DNA of 64,000 bases from Streptomyces sp. CB02400. Lineage in GTDB: Bacteria; Actinomycetota; Actinomycetes; Streptomycetales; Streptomycetaceae. Under the pieces are notes generated by a model. That model had not been told where the DNA came from. It did no database searches and was given only the letters and a program-made list of their open reading frames with translations. The translations under genes and the position numbers were made by a program. This document shows positions 8,893 through 17,774 of the stretch, in pieces; positions within the stretch are counted from its first letter, which is position 1, and each line of letters starts with the position of its first letter. The DNA is taken from the NCBI RefSeq assembly GCF_001905725.1, contig NZ_LIWB01000020.1, positions 96,942-160,941 on the forward strand. Direction: 5' to 3'.

Positions 8893-9299
8893 CCTCCGGC
8901 CGCGTCGTCCCCGTTCCCGCCTCCGGCCGGGGGTGCTTCGTCCTCCTCGGGCCGTCGGTCCTGCTCGCCCCGCTCCCAGACCACCTTGACCTTGAGGTGT
9001 CCCTCGACCCCGGTACGGGCGATCACCGCACCGGTCTCCACGTTGAACTTCACCCCGAACTCGAGCTCCACCGTCGACGGCGGTGCGGGCAGCGACACCA
9101 TCCGCTCCAGCGTCCGCCCGGCCATCTGCCGGACCTGGTCGAGCCCTTCCTCGAACCGTCCCGCCGCGACGTCCACGGCACCGTTCCCCGACCGGTCACG
9201 ACTCCGGGCCCGCACGATCTCCGGATCCTGGTCCTCGAAAGCCACGTACACCGCGGCGTCCCCGTCGCCGAGTCCGAACCGCGCCAACTCCTCCGGCAT
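8853..9299 (-). CDS. Trypsin-co-occurring domain (Trypco1 / CU044_2847-like) protein
   Basis: 148 residues. The central region LEFGVKFNVETGAVIA followed by HLKVKVVWER matches the small beta-rich Trypco1 domain, which is often encoded beside trypsin-like proteases or NTPase/TPR signalling proteins. An N-terminal beta segment (AAVYVAFEDQD) and a helical middle (RQMAGRTLERM) precede it. The last 35 residues are Gly/Asp/Ala-rich and disordered. No catalytic residues are visible and its biochemical role is unknown. Its 3' end is antisense to the end of the ClC gene. A link to the NTPase/TPR protein 5 kb away is possible but not shown. Confidence 0.7.
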   Translation of the reverse strand: MPEELARFGLGDGDAAVYVAFEDQDPEIVRARSRDRSGNGAVDVAAGRFEEGLDQVRQMAGRTLERMVSLPAPPSTVELEFGVKFNVETGAVIARTGVEGHLKVKVVWERGEQDRRPEEDEAPPAGGGNGDDAAGGQSGAQAGADGEG

Positions 9300-9495
9300 G
9301 TCCCCTCCGCCCGCTCCGGACCGGGCCGTGCGCCCGGCGGCGCCAGCCTACGGCGCGAGGCGCCAAAGCACACCGAAACGGACCGTCCTCGAACCCCTCA
9401 CCGAACAGGCCTGACGGAGCGCGCCCGGCCCCGTCGTCGCGGTCACCACGGCGGCCCCACGACACCTGTCTTCGGTCGGCGCCCCGGAAACAGTC

Positions 9496-9530
9496 GGGGG
9501 CCGTTCCAGCTCTTCGCTGGAACGGCCCCC
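9496..9530 (-). terminator. Rho-independent terminator of tRNA-Pro copy 1
   Basis: A perfect 15-bp stem (9496-9510 with 9516-9530) closes a 5-base loop, 20 bases past the 3' end of the tRNA on the minus strand. No U-tract follows, as is common in Streptomyces. Confidence 0.85.
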
Positions 9531-9549
9531 GGCCTACGACTTCGCAAAG

Positions 9550-9623
<74 letters not shown>

Positions 9624-9723
9624 GTGCGATCGCGTGGGGTGAATCCGCGTGATCGCGCGAACAGCACTTTACCCCACGCCCCCGGCGCGGCCCGAATCGG
9701 ACCGGGCGCGGGACAATCGGCGT

Positions 9724-10248
9724 ATGGGCAGCATGGAGAGCACGTCGTCGGGCCGGACGGCCGCCGCGCGGGACCGGGACAGCGAGGGGCGGGCGCGCAA
9801 CGCCCGGCCGCGGGACGGACTCGGGCGGCCCCTGCCGTACGGCGCACCGGGGGTGCCCCGGCAGCCCGAGGGGGTGGTGCGGCGGCCGGAGGAGAGCGTC
9901 GCGGAGGCGCAGCGGCTGCTGGACGAGGGGAAGCCGTTCCACGCGCACGAGGTGTTCGAGGACGCCTGGAAGTCGGGGCCGGAGGAGGAGCGCGAGCTGT
10001 GGCGGGGGCTGGCGCAGCTCGCCGTGGGGCTCACCCATGCCGCGCGCGGGAACGTCACCGGCGGGGCGCGGCTGCTGCGGCGGGGAGCCGGCGCGGCGGA
10101 GGCGTGGACCTCGGGAGCCGGCCACCGGCCGCACGGGATCGATCTTCCGGGCGTGATCGCCTGGGCCCGCGAGCTGGCCGCCGAGGTGGAGGCGGGTGTT
10201 CCGGTGGACGCGGGGGCGCGGGCGCCCCGGCTGCGGGGGGCCTCCTGA
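9724..10248 (+). CDS. DUF309 domain protein
   Basis: 174 residues, ATG at 9724. The family motif is complete: FHAHEVFEDAW near residues 76-86, with the acidic helix PEEERELWRGLAQLAVGLTH after it. The family is a small helical bundle with conserved His and Glu that could bind metal. Its function is unknown. The first 60 residues are Arg/Gly-rich and poorly conserved, so a later start is possible. Its stop lies 56 bp before cobF on the same strand, and co-transcription is likely. Confidence 0.82.
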   Translation: MGSMESTSSGRTAAARDRDSEGRARNARPRDGLGRPLPYGAPGVPRQPEGVVRRPEESVAEAQRLLDEGKPFHAHEVFEDAWKSGPEEERELWRGLAQLAVGLTHAARGNVTGGARLLRRGAGAAEAWTSGAGHRPHGIDLPGVIAWARELAAEVEAGVPVDAGARAPRLRGAS

Positions 10249-10304
10249 CGGAGGGGTCGGGTGCGGTGCACGCGCTGTCAGTGGCGTGCGGCAGACTCGG
10301 GGGC

Positions 10305-11078
10305 GTGCGAGAGATTCATGTCATCGGTATCGGCGCGGGCGACCCCGACCAGCTGACCCTGCAGGCGGTCAGGGCGCTGCGGAGCACGGACGTGTTCTTC
10401 ATCCTGGACAAGGGCGAGGCGAAGGCGGACCTGACCCGGCTGCGCCGGGACATGCTCGACACGCACATACCGGGGGGTGCCTACCGCGTCGTCGAGGCAC
10501 GTGACCCGGAGCGGGACCGGACGGCCGGCGGGTCGGCCTACTCCCCCGCCGTCGGGGACTGGCGCAGTGCCCGCGCGGACATCTACGAGCGGATGATCTC
10601 CGAGGAGCTGGGCGAGGACCAGACCGGGGCGTTCCTGGTGTGGGGGGACCCGGCGCTGTACGACAGCACGATCGGCATCCTCGAGGAAATCCTGGAGCGC
10701 GGCCGTGTCGCCTTCGACTACGACGTCGTACCGGGCATCAGCAGTGTGTCGGCGCTCGTCGCCCGGCACCGGACCGGGCTCAACCGGGTCGCCCGCCCGG
10801 TGCAGATCACCACGGGGCGGCGGCTCGCCGAGGGGTTCCCGGAGGGTGTGGACGACGTGGTGGTGATGCTGGACGCCCATCAGAGCTTCCGCGCGTACGC
10901 CGACCAGGACGTCGACATCTACTGGGGCGCCTACATCGGCACGCCGGACGAGATCCTCGTCTCCGGGCCGCTGGCCGAGGCGGCTCCCCGTATCGAGCGG
11001 CTCCGCGCGGAGGCCCGCGAGCGCAAGGGCTGGATCATGGACACGTATCTGCTGCGCCGCAGACCGGCCGAGGGCTGA
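10305..11078 (+). CDS. cobF: Precorrin-6A synthase (deacetylating), CobF
   Basis: 257 residues from GTG 10305 (VREIHVIGIGAGDP). The start is chosen because the tetrapyrrole-methylase fold begins at once with the SAM-binding GIGAGDP loop. Further motifs are FILDKGEAK, VWGDPALYDST and VPGISSVSALVARH. In the aerobic B12 pathway CobF methylates C-1 of precorrin-5 and releases acetate, giving precorrin-6A, the substrate of the reductase encoded by cobK 290 bp downstream on the opposite strand. Length is normal for the family. No riboswitch is seen upstream, and expression may come from the DUF309 promoter. Confidence 0.95.
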   Translation: MREIHVIGIGAGDPDQLTLQAVRALRSTDVFFILDKGEAKADLTRLRRDMLDTHIPGGAYRVVEARDPERDRTAGGSAYSPAVGDWRSARADIYERMISEELGEDQTGAFLVWGDPALYDSTIGILEEILERGRVAFDYDVVPGISSVSALVARHRTGLNRVARPVQITTGRRLAEGFPEGVDDVVVMLDAHQSFRAYADQDVDIYWGAYIGTPDEILVSGPLAEAAPRIERLRAEARERKGWIMDTYLLRRRPAEG

Positions 11079-11157
11079 GCATCCGGTCGGGTGCGCCCGG
11101 CCGCCGAACCGCCGGGGCACACCCTGGCGGAGTGCCGGGCCGCCGGTCACGGCCGGC

Positions 11158-11280
11158 CAGGGGCGTCCAGCCGGCGCAGGGCCCCGGAACGCCGTCGACG
11201 GCGGTCACGCCGCACGGTAGAGGCGGGCGGCGCACAACGACGGTCCCGGAGGCCCGGGCTGCGGGCCCCGGTGAATGTGA
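11158..11280 (-). pseudogene. Degenerate second copy of the cobK 3' end
   Basis: Read base by base, this stretch runs parallel to 11386-11500, the 3' end of cobK. Shared blocks include gcgtccag(c/t)cggcgcagg, then a gtcac..ccg block, then gcgggcggcg(c/t)ac(a/g)acgac. They come in the same order and nearly the same spacing, with small indels. No reading frame survives. It looks like an old partial duplication. Confidence 0.65.
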
Positions 11281-11300
11281 CGGCCGACCGCGTCCCGCGC

Positions 11301-11347
11301 GGCCGGGCGTGGGCTGCGTGGCCGGGCGTGGGCTGCGTGGCCGGGCA
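11301..11347. repeat. 19-bp tandem repeat between cobK relic and cobK
   Basis: The unit ggccgggcgtgggctgcgt occurs twice back to back (11301-11319, 11320-11338), followed by the first bases of a third copy. It lies just past the cobK stop and separates it from the degenerate cobK copy. Confidence 0.85.
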
Positions 11348-11365
11348 TGAGACGAGCCGTCCGGC

Positions 11366-12115
11366 TCAAGGCCGAACGAGAGCGTCCAGTCGGCGCAGGA
11401 CCGTCGGCACGTCGGGAACTGCTGTCACCCCGTCCGGCAGGAGCGGGCGGCGTACGACGACGACCGGGAGGGCGAGGTCGCGGGCCGCGGTGAGTTTGGC
11501 GGCGGTCGCCGCGCCGCCGCTGTCCTTCGTCACCAGTACGTCGACGCGGTGGTCGCGCAGGAGGGCCGTCTCGTCGGCCACGGTGAAGGGGCCGCGGGCC
11601 AGGAGCACGCGCGTGTGCGGCGGCATGGGCGGCTCGGGGGGCTCGACCGACCGGACGACGAAGCGCAGGTCCGTCAGATGGGCGAAGGCCGCGAGGCCGA
11701 GGCGGCCGGTGGTGAGGAGGACCCGGTGTCCGAGCCGGGGCAGCAGATCGGCCGCCGCCGCCAGTGACGGGACCGGGTGCCAGTCGTCGCGCGGCCCCGG
11801 CTGCCAGCCGGGGCGGCGCAGGACCACCAGGGGCAGCCCGGTGGCGGTCGCGGCCCGTGCCGCGTTCGCCGTGATGGTCTCCGCGAAGGGGTGCGTGGCG
11901 TCGACCACCACGTCCACGCGCTGCTCGCACAGCCAGTCCGCCAGCCCCTGGGCGCCCCCGAAACCGCCGACGCGCAGCTCGCCGGCGACCGCGCCCGGCC
12001 GGGACACGCGTCCGGCGAGGGAGGTGGTCACCCTGAGACCGGGGCGGGCGGACAGCTCGCCGGCCAGTGCGCGTGCCTCGGTGGTGCCGCCGAGGACCAG
12101 GACGTGGGGGGGCAT
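11366..12115 (-). CDS. cobK: Precorrin-6A reductase, CobK
   Basis: 249 residues from ATG 12115 (MPPHVLVLGGTTEARALA). The Rossmann GGTTEAR loop sits at the very N-terminus as in CobK/CbiJ, so the upstream in-frame start at 12238 is rejected. Later motifs are VVVDATHPFAETITANA, LLTTGRLG and VLVTKDSGG. It reduces precorrin-6A to precorrin-6B with NADPH, the step after CobF, which is encoded convergently nearby. Normal length. Its 3' end is the source of the relic at 11158-11280. Confidence 0.94.
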   Translation of the reverse strand: MPPHVLVLGGTTEARALAGELSARPGLRVTTSLAGRVSRPGAVAGELRVGGFGGAQGLADWLCEQRVDVVVDATHPFAETITANAARAATATGLPLVVLRRPGWQPGPRDDWHPVPSLAAAADLLPRLGHRVLLTTGRLGLAAFAHLTDLRFVVRSVEPPEPPMPPHTRVLLARGPFTVADETALLRDHRVDVLVTKDSGGAATAAKLTAARDLALPVVVVRRPLLPDGVTAVPDVPTVLRRLDALVRP

Positions 12116-12236
12116 GGCGCCGAGGGTACGAGGCCCGGACGCCGCGACCGGCACCGGCCCGCCCGACGAAGATCGGCAACCGGCCGCACACACGTACCCA
12201 CACGCCCTACGATGACGCCGGGTGACTGGAGGAAGC

Positions 12237-13697
12237 ATGGCCGTGGACTGGAGCAGGCGGGGCTATCACGCCCAGCGATGGGCGGCGCGGGGGGCGCTGG
12301 CCGCCGCCGCGCTCGCGGTGTCGACCCCCCTCGTCTACGGCGGGCTGCGCGGTCTGCTGCTGCTGGTGTGCGGGATCGCGGGAGTGGGGCTCAGCGCGGC
12401 CGCCGTGTGGTGGACGCTGACCCTGCGGGGCCCGCTGCGGTGGGTGTCCGCGCTGGTCGCCGTGTGTGTGCCGGCCGGGCTGGTCGCCCTGTTCGCCGTG
12501 ACCCTGTTCTGGTCGCTGCCGGTGTCCCTGGCCCTGTGGGGGCTGGCGGTGTGGAGCGGACGGTTCGCGCTGCGCGGTACGGGCGGCGGGCAGGCCCAGA
12601 TGCGGGAGCGGCGGCTGCCGCCGCCCCGGCGGCCGGTGCTGATCATGAATCCCCGGTCGGGCGGCGGCAAGGTGGGCCGGTTCCGGCTGCGGGAGAAGGC
12701 GGAGCGCCTGGGCGCCCGGGTGGTACTGCTCGAACCCGGCGAGCAGCACGACGTCACCGCGCTGGCCCGGGCCGCCGTCGCGGACGGCGCGGATCTGCTG
12801 GGCGCCGCCGGCGGCGACGGCACCCAGGCGCTGGTGGCGGCCGTGGCCGCGGAGCACGACATCCCGTTCCTCGTCATCAGCGCCGGGACGCGCAATCACT
12901 TCGCCCTGGACCTCGGTCTCGACCGCGGCAACCCGGCCGCCTGTCTCGACGCGCTCACGGACGGTGTCGAGCTCCGTGTCGACCTGGGTTTCGCGGGTGA
13001 GCAGCCCTTCGTGAACAACGCCTCCTTCGGCGCGTACGCGGCGATCGTGCAGAGCCCCGCCTACCGCGACGACAAGATAGGCACCAGCCTGGAGATGCTG
13101 CCCGACCTGCTCACCGGTCAGCAGGGGCCCCGGCTGGTCGCCCGCGCGGGGGACACGACGCTCACCGCGCCGCAGGCCGTGCTGGTCAGCAACAATCCGT
13201 ACCGCACCGGCGACCCCTTCGGCCTCGGGCGGCGGGAACGGCTCGACTCCGCCGCGCTCGGCGTCCTCGGGGTGAAGCTGGAGGGCGCCATCAGCGCCGC
13301 CGCCCTGCTGCTGAACCCCGAGCCGAGCGGGCTCACCATCCTGACCGCCACCGAGGTCGTCGTCGAGGCGGACCGCGCGGAGATCGAGGCCGGGGTCGAC
13401 GGGGAGGCCATGATCCTGCCCGCCCCCGTCCACTGCCGCATCGCACCCGGCGCGCTGCGCGTCCGGGTCCCGCGCAGGCGGCCCGGCGTCACACAGGCCC
13501 CGCCGCGACTGGACTGGCGGCGGCTGCGCAAGCTGGCGGCGACGGTCGGCCGTACCGCCGCGCCGAGCCGGCTCCACCGCCCGTACGAGGCACCCCACGG
13601 ACCGTGGCCGCCGGCCGGACCGCACGCCGGTCCGGGCGGTCCGGACGAGCCGAGCGGGCGGAACGAGCCGGCCGGGCCCCGCTCAGGGCACCAGTAG
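12237..13697 (+). CDS. Diacylglycerol-kinase-like lipid kinase with N-terminal membrane segments
   Basis: 486 residues, ATG at 12237 with GGAGGA six bases upstream. Three to four hydrophobic segments occupy residues 10-100. The DAGK catalytic domain follows (about 130-440), with IMNPRSGGGK for phosphate binding and the nucleotide motif GAAGGDGTQ, and LVISAGTRNHFALDLG after it. Family members phosphorylate lipids such as diacylglycerol at the membrane. The true substrate is not predictable here. The C-terminal 60 residues are Pro/Gly-rich. Its 3' end overlaps the convergent TSUP gene by 15 bp. Confidence 0.88.
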   Translation: MAVDWSRRGYHAQRWAARGALAAAALAVSTPLVYGGLRGLLLLVCGIAGVGLSAAAVWWTLTLRGPLRWVSALVAVCVPAGLVALFAVTLFWSLPVSLALWGLAVWSGRFALRGTGGGQAQMRERRLPPPRRPVLIMNPRSGGGKVGRFRLREKAERLGARVVLLEPGEQHDVTALARAAVADGADLLGAAGGDGTQALVAAVAAEHDIPFLVISAGTRNHFALDLGLDRGNPAACLDALTDGVELRVDLGFAGEQPFVNNASFGAYAAIVQSPAYRDDKIGTSLEMLPDLLTGQQGPRLVARAGDTTLTAPQAVLVSNNPYRTGDPFGLGRRERLDSAALGVLGVKLEGAISAAALLLNPEPSGLTILTATEVVVEADRAEIEAGVDGEAMILPAPVHCRIAPGALRVRVPRRRPGVTQAPPRLDWRRLRKLAATVGRTAAPSRLHRPYEAPHGPWPPAGPHAGPGGPDEPSGRNEPAGPRSGHQ

Positions 13698-14456
13698 CTG
13701 GACGCCGCCCACCACCGTCGCCGCGATCACCAGCCGTTCGAAGAGCCGCTGGTTGATCCTGTTCACCGCCCACTTGCCGAGGAACGCGCCGGGCACCACG
13801 AACAGCACGAGCGCCGCGTCGAGGAGGAGCGAGTCGGCGTCGATCAGGCCGAGACCGGCGCTGAAGGGCAGCTTGGAGGTGTTGACGATCAGGAAGAAGA
13901 ACGCCGAGGTGCCCAGGAAGCCGAGCTTCCGGAAGCCCGCGGAGAGCAGGTACATCGACATCACCGGGCCGCCCGCGTTGGCGACCATGGTGGTGAAGCC
14001 GCCGAGGACGCCGTAGGAGCGGGCCTTGGCGCGGCCGGCCCGGGTGGTGACCCCGTCGGGCTCCTTCTCCGCGTCGGCCGTCCGCCGCCGCCACACCGTC
14101 ACCCCGGCCATCAGCAGCAGGATCGCCCCGATGGAGATCCGTACGATCCCGTCGTCCGCCCACACCAGGAACAGGGTCCCGGCGACGACGCCCGCCGCGA
14201 CCGCCGGGAACAGCCGCCACAGCGTGGGCCAGTGCGCGTGCCGGCGGTAGGTGAGGACGGCGAGCACGTCCCCGGCGATCAGGATGGGCAGCAGGACGCC
14301 GGTGGAGGCCTTGGCGGGCAGCATGGCGGCGAAGATGGCGAGGCTGACCGTGTTGGCCCCGCTGACGGCGGTCTTGGAGAAACCGACGAGCAGGGCCGCG
14401 AAGGCGAGCGCGGCGAATTGCCAGCCGTTGAGGTGCCAGAGCGTCATCATGTTCAT
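13683..14456 (-). CDS. TSUP/TauE-SafE family membrane transporter
   Basis: 257 residues with about eight hydrophobic helices and the family's repeated signatures: FAALLVGFSKTAVSGANTVS near the N-terminus and GVLGGFTTMVANAGGPVM in the second half. The family exports or imports small sulfur or organic anions (sulfite, sulfoacetate, others). The substrate cannot be read from sequence. The first residues MNMMT give alternative starts. It is not obviously linked to the lipid kinase it overlaps. Confidence 0.9.
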   Translation of the reverse strand: MNMMTLWHLNGWQFAALAFAALLVGFSKTAVSGANTVSLAIFAAMLPAKASTGVLLPILIAGDVLAVLTYRRHAHWPTLWRLFPAVAAGVVAGTLFLVWADDGIVRISIGAILLLMAGVTVWRRRTADAEKEPDGVTTRAGRAKARSYGVLGGFTTMVANAGGPVMSMYLLSAGFRKLGFLGTSAFFFLIVNTSKLPFSAGLGLIDADSLLLDAALVLFVVPGAFLGKWAVNRINQRLFERLVIAATVVGGVQLLVP

Positions 14457-14531
14457 TGCGAGAACAGATGCTATGCGCAGGCAGTCGACGCCGGTGAGGA
14501 CCGTCTCACCCGATGGCGCCCGGGGCGCTGG

Positions 14532-15719
<1,188 letters not shown>

Positions 15720-15776
15720 GAGGGGACTCCTGACCGATGCCGATGGCTGTGCTGTGGGGTCGGCGACTACTCTTAA

Positions 15777-15790
15777 TTAGCACCGCTAGT
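15777..15790. promoter_or_regulatory. Possible operator between thiolase and Wbl genes
   Basis: TTAGC-ACC-GCTAG is an inverted repeat with one mismatch, inside an AT-rich island (15770-15802) that stands out from the surrounding DNA. A TTGACT hexamer sits at 15793-15798. TetR-type repressors of acyl-CoA metabolism bind repeats of this kind. The factor is not identified. Confidence 0.45.
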
Positions 15791-15883
15791 TTTTGACTAT
15801 AGACCGCCGGGCGGCTCCCTGGGAAGCTCCCCACCGGCCATGGGCCGGGTTTGCGACCGAGGGCCAGGGGCACCCGCGCGTTC

Positions 15884-16144
15884 ATGGAGTGGTTGCGGAG
15901 CGCGGCCTGTGCGGGAGAGGACCCGGAGCTGTTCTTCCCCGTCGGATCGACGGGGCCGGCGTTGCGGGACCTCGCCGCCCCCAAGCGCGTCTGCGCGCGG
16001 TGCCGGGTGACCCCGCAGAGTCTCGGCTTCGCGCTCGACAGCGGTCCGACCTCGGGCGTCCGGGGCGGCACCGGTGAGGACGAGCGCGCGGCGCTGCTCC
16101 GTCGGACCACGGACGATTCGAGAAGGAGGAACAGCACCCCATGA
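15884..16144 (+). CDS. WhiB-like (Wbl) protein with broken Fe-S signature
   Basis: 86 residues from ATG 15884 (MEWLRSAACAGEDPELFFP). The Wbl hallmarks are the first Cys with DPELFFP, then the pair CARC. The fourth cluster Cys, expected in a P-x-x-C-L context, is Ser here (TPQSLGFAL). The Trp of the usual GVWGG turn is Arg (GVRGG). Each change needs a single base. Wbl proteins bind a 4Fe-4S cluster with four Cys and act on sigma factors. This one probably cannot hold a normal cluster. The stop overlaps the dps start by four bases (ATGA). A recently decayed gene and a cluster-free variant are both possible. Confidence 0.7.
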   Translation: MEWLRSAACAGEDPELFFPVGSTGPALRDLAAPKRVCARCRVTPQSLGFALDSGPTSGVRGGTGEDERAALLRRTTDDSRRRNSTP

Positions 16145-16623
16145 CCGTTGTGAGGAGCACCCTGCCCGACGAGGCCCGCCGGGTTTCCTGCGAGGCCCTC
16201 CAGGACACCCTGGTGGACCTGCTCGGGCTGTCGCTGATCGGGAAGCAGGCGCACTGGAACGTCGTGGGCCCGCGGTTCCGTTCGGTCCACCTCCAGCTGG
16301 ACGAGGTGGTCTCCGCCGCGCGCACCCACGCCGACACGGTGGCGGAACGGGCCGCGGCGCTCGGCGTGCCGCCGGACGGCCGCCCGGAGACCATCGCCAA
16401 GGTCTTCTCGCTGCCGGCCCCGAACGAGGGCTGGCTGCGCGACTCCCGGGCCGTGGAGGTGATGACGGAGGCGCTCGGCGCGGCCGTCACGCGCCTGCGC
16501 GAGCGCATCGACGCCACCGAGAAGGCGGACCTGGTCACCCAGGACCTGCTGATCTCGATCACCGCGGAACTGGAGAAGCAGCGCTGGATGTTCGAGGCGG
16601 AGAACTTCCCCGGCGAGTCCTGA
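16141..16623 (+). CDS. dps: Dps-family DNA-binding ferritin
   Basis: 160 residues, starting inside the Wbl stop codon. The ferroxidase-centre motif of the family is intact: KQAHWNVVGPRFRSVHLQLD at about residues 36-55, with Asp and Glu following on the next helix. Dps forms a 12-subunit shell that oxidises and stores iron with hydrogen peroxide and shields DNA in stress or stationary phase. Length and helix pattern are normal. Coupling to a Wbl gene suggests stress- or development-linked expression, as inference. Next on the strand is a DUF3140 gene 40 bp on. Confidence 0.95.
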   Translation: MTVVRSTLPDEARRVSCEALQDTLVDLLGLSLIGKQAHWNVVGPRFRSVHLQLDEVVSAARTHADTVAERAAALGVPPDGRPETIAKVFSLPAPNEGWLRDSRAVEVMTEALGAAVTRLRERIDATEKADLVTQDLLISITAELEKQRWMFEAENFPGES

Positions 16624-16663
16624 CCGTCACGGCACCGAAGCACACGCACGTAAGGGGCACATC

Positions 16664-16996
16664 ATGAGCGACGCCCTCGAGATGGACGCGCTGTGGGACG
16701 ACTTCCACCGCGTGGTGAACATGACCTCGGCGGAACTGGCGGCCTGGCTGCGGGTGAGTGACGCCGACGAGACGACCGAGCCGCTGCCGGACCGGGCGGG
16801 CAGCGAGACGGGACAGCACGTCCTCGCCATCCTGCAGAAACGCCGCACCGACCTCACCGAGGACGATCTGCGGGTGATGGAGGAGGTCGTGGACACCGTC
16901 ACGGCGCAGACGGACCTGGAGAACGAGCCCGTGGCCGAGGACACCCCTCGCCGGCACCGTCTGATGACGCTCGGCCACGACCCGCTCAAGCCGTAG
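16664..16996 (+). CDS. DUF3140 domain protein
   Basis: 110 residues. The N-terminus (LWDDFHRVVNMTSAELAAWL) and the segment GQHVLAILQKRRTDLTEDDL are typical of this small helical family, which is common in actinomycetes and often found near DNA-repair or HU/Dps genes. No catalytic motif, no signal. Function is unknown. A DNA-related role is suggested only by its place between dps and a HhH-GPD gene, the latter starting 5 bp after its stop. Confidence 0.8.
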   Translation: MSDALEMDALWDDFHRVVNMTSAELAAWLRVSDADETTEPLPDRAGSETGQHVLAILQKRRTDLTEDDLRVMEEVVDTVTAQTDLENEPVAEDTPRRHRLMTLGHDPLKP

Positions 16997-17001
16997 CCGC
17001 C

Positions 17002-17658
17002 GTGGCCGGCCGGGACGAGCGGGTGGTCCGTGCCCTCGTCGACGCGCACGGCCGGACGTACGCGGAGGAGGCCGGCATCGGGCTGAAGGACACCCCGCAG
17101 CCGCTGTACCGACTGCTGGTGCTGGCCCATCTGCTCAGCGCCCGCATCAAGGGTTCGATCGCCGTGGCCTCCGCCCGTGCCCTGTACGAGGCGGGGCTGC
17201 GCGATCCCCGCCGCATGGCTCAGGCCGGCTGGCAGGAACGGGTGGACGCGCTCGGCCGGGGCGGCTACCGGCGCTACGACGAGCGCACCGCGACCCAGCT
17301 GGGCGACGGGGCCGAGCTGCTGACCGAGCGCTGGGGCGGTGACCTGCGCGGGCTCCGCGAGGAGGCGGACGGCGATGTCGGCGAACTGCGCCGTCTGCTG
17401 CGGGAGTTCCCCGGTGTGGGTCCGGCGGGCGCCGACATCTTCCTGCGCGAGGTCCAGCGGGTCTGGCCGGAGGCGGCACCGCTGCTGGACGCCAAGGCCC
17501 TCGAAGGCGCACGGCGGTTGGGGCTGCCGCAGGACCCGGACCGGCTCCTCGCCCTCGCCGGACGCACCGAACCGGCCGTCCTGGCGGCGGCGTTGGTCCG
17601 CGCGGCGATCGACGGGCACGTGGCCGAGGACTCGTTGCGCCGGGCCGATGCCCCGTGA
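17002..17658 (+). CDS. Endonuclease III-like HhH-GPD protein
   Basis: 218 residues from GTG 17002. A helical domain precedes the helix-hairpin-helix LLREFPGVGPAGADIFLREV (about residues 132-151), whose Asp in GADIF matches the catalytic Asp of the family. The Lys typical of bifunctional lyases is not evident, and the C-terminal four-Cys iron-sulfur site of Nth is absent. The family removes damaged bases. Substrate here is unknown. Last gene of the apparent wbl-dps-DUF3140 run, so DNA protection and repair fit together. Confidence 0.75.
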   Translation: MAGRDERVVRALVDAHGRTYAEEAGIGLKDTPQPLYRLLVLAHLLSARIKGSIAVASARALYEAGLRDPRRMAQAGWQERVDALGRGGYRRYDERTATQLGDGAELLTERWGGDLRGLREEADGDVGELRRLLREFPGVGPAGADIFLREVQRVWPEAAPLLDAKALEGARRLGLPQDPDRLLALAGRTEPAVLAAALVRAAIDGHVAEDSLRRADAP

Positions 17659-17774
17659 CCCTCCGTCAACAGGGCTTTTCCACTCCCTCATTCACGGGAC
17701 AACGTGATCACCACGCGGCACAATGGCCGCGGCGGTCCGATCGCGGCCGTACGGGCGAGGGAGAGGGAGAGACC

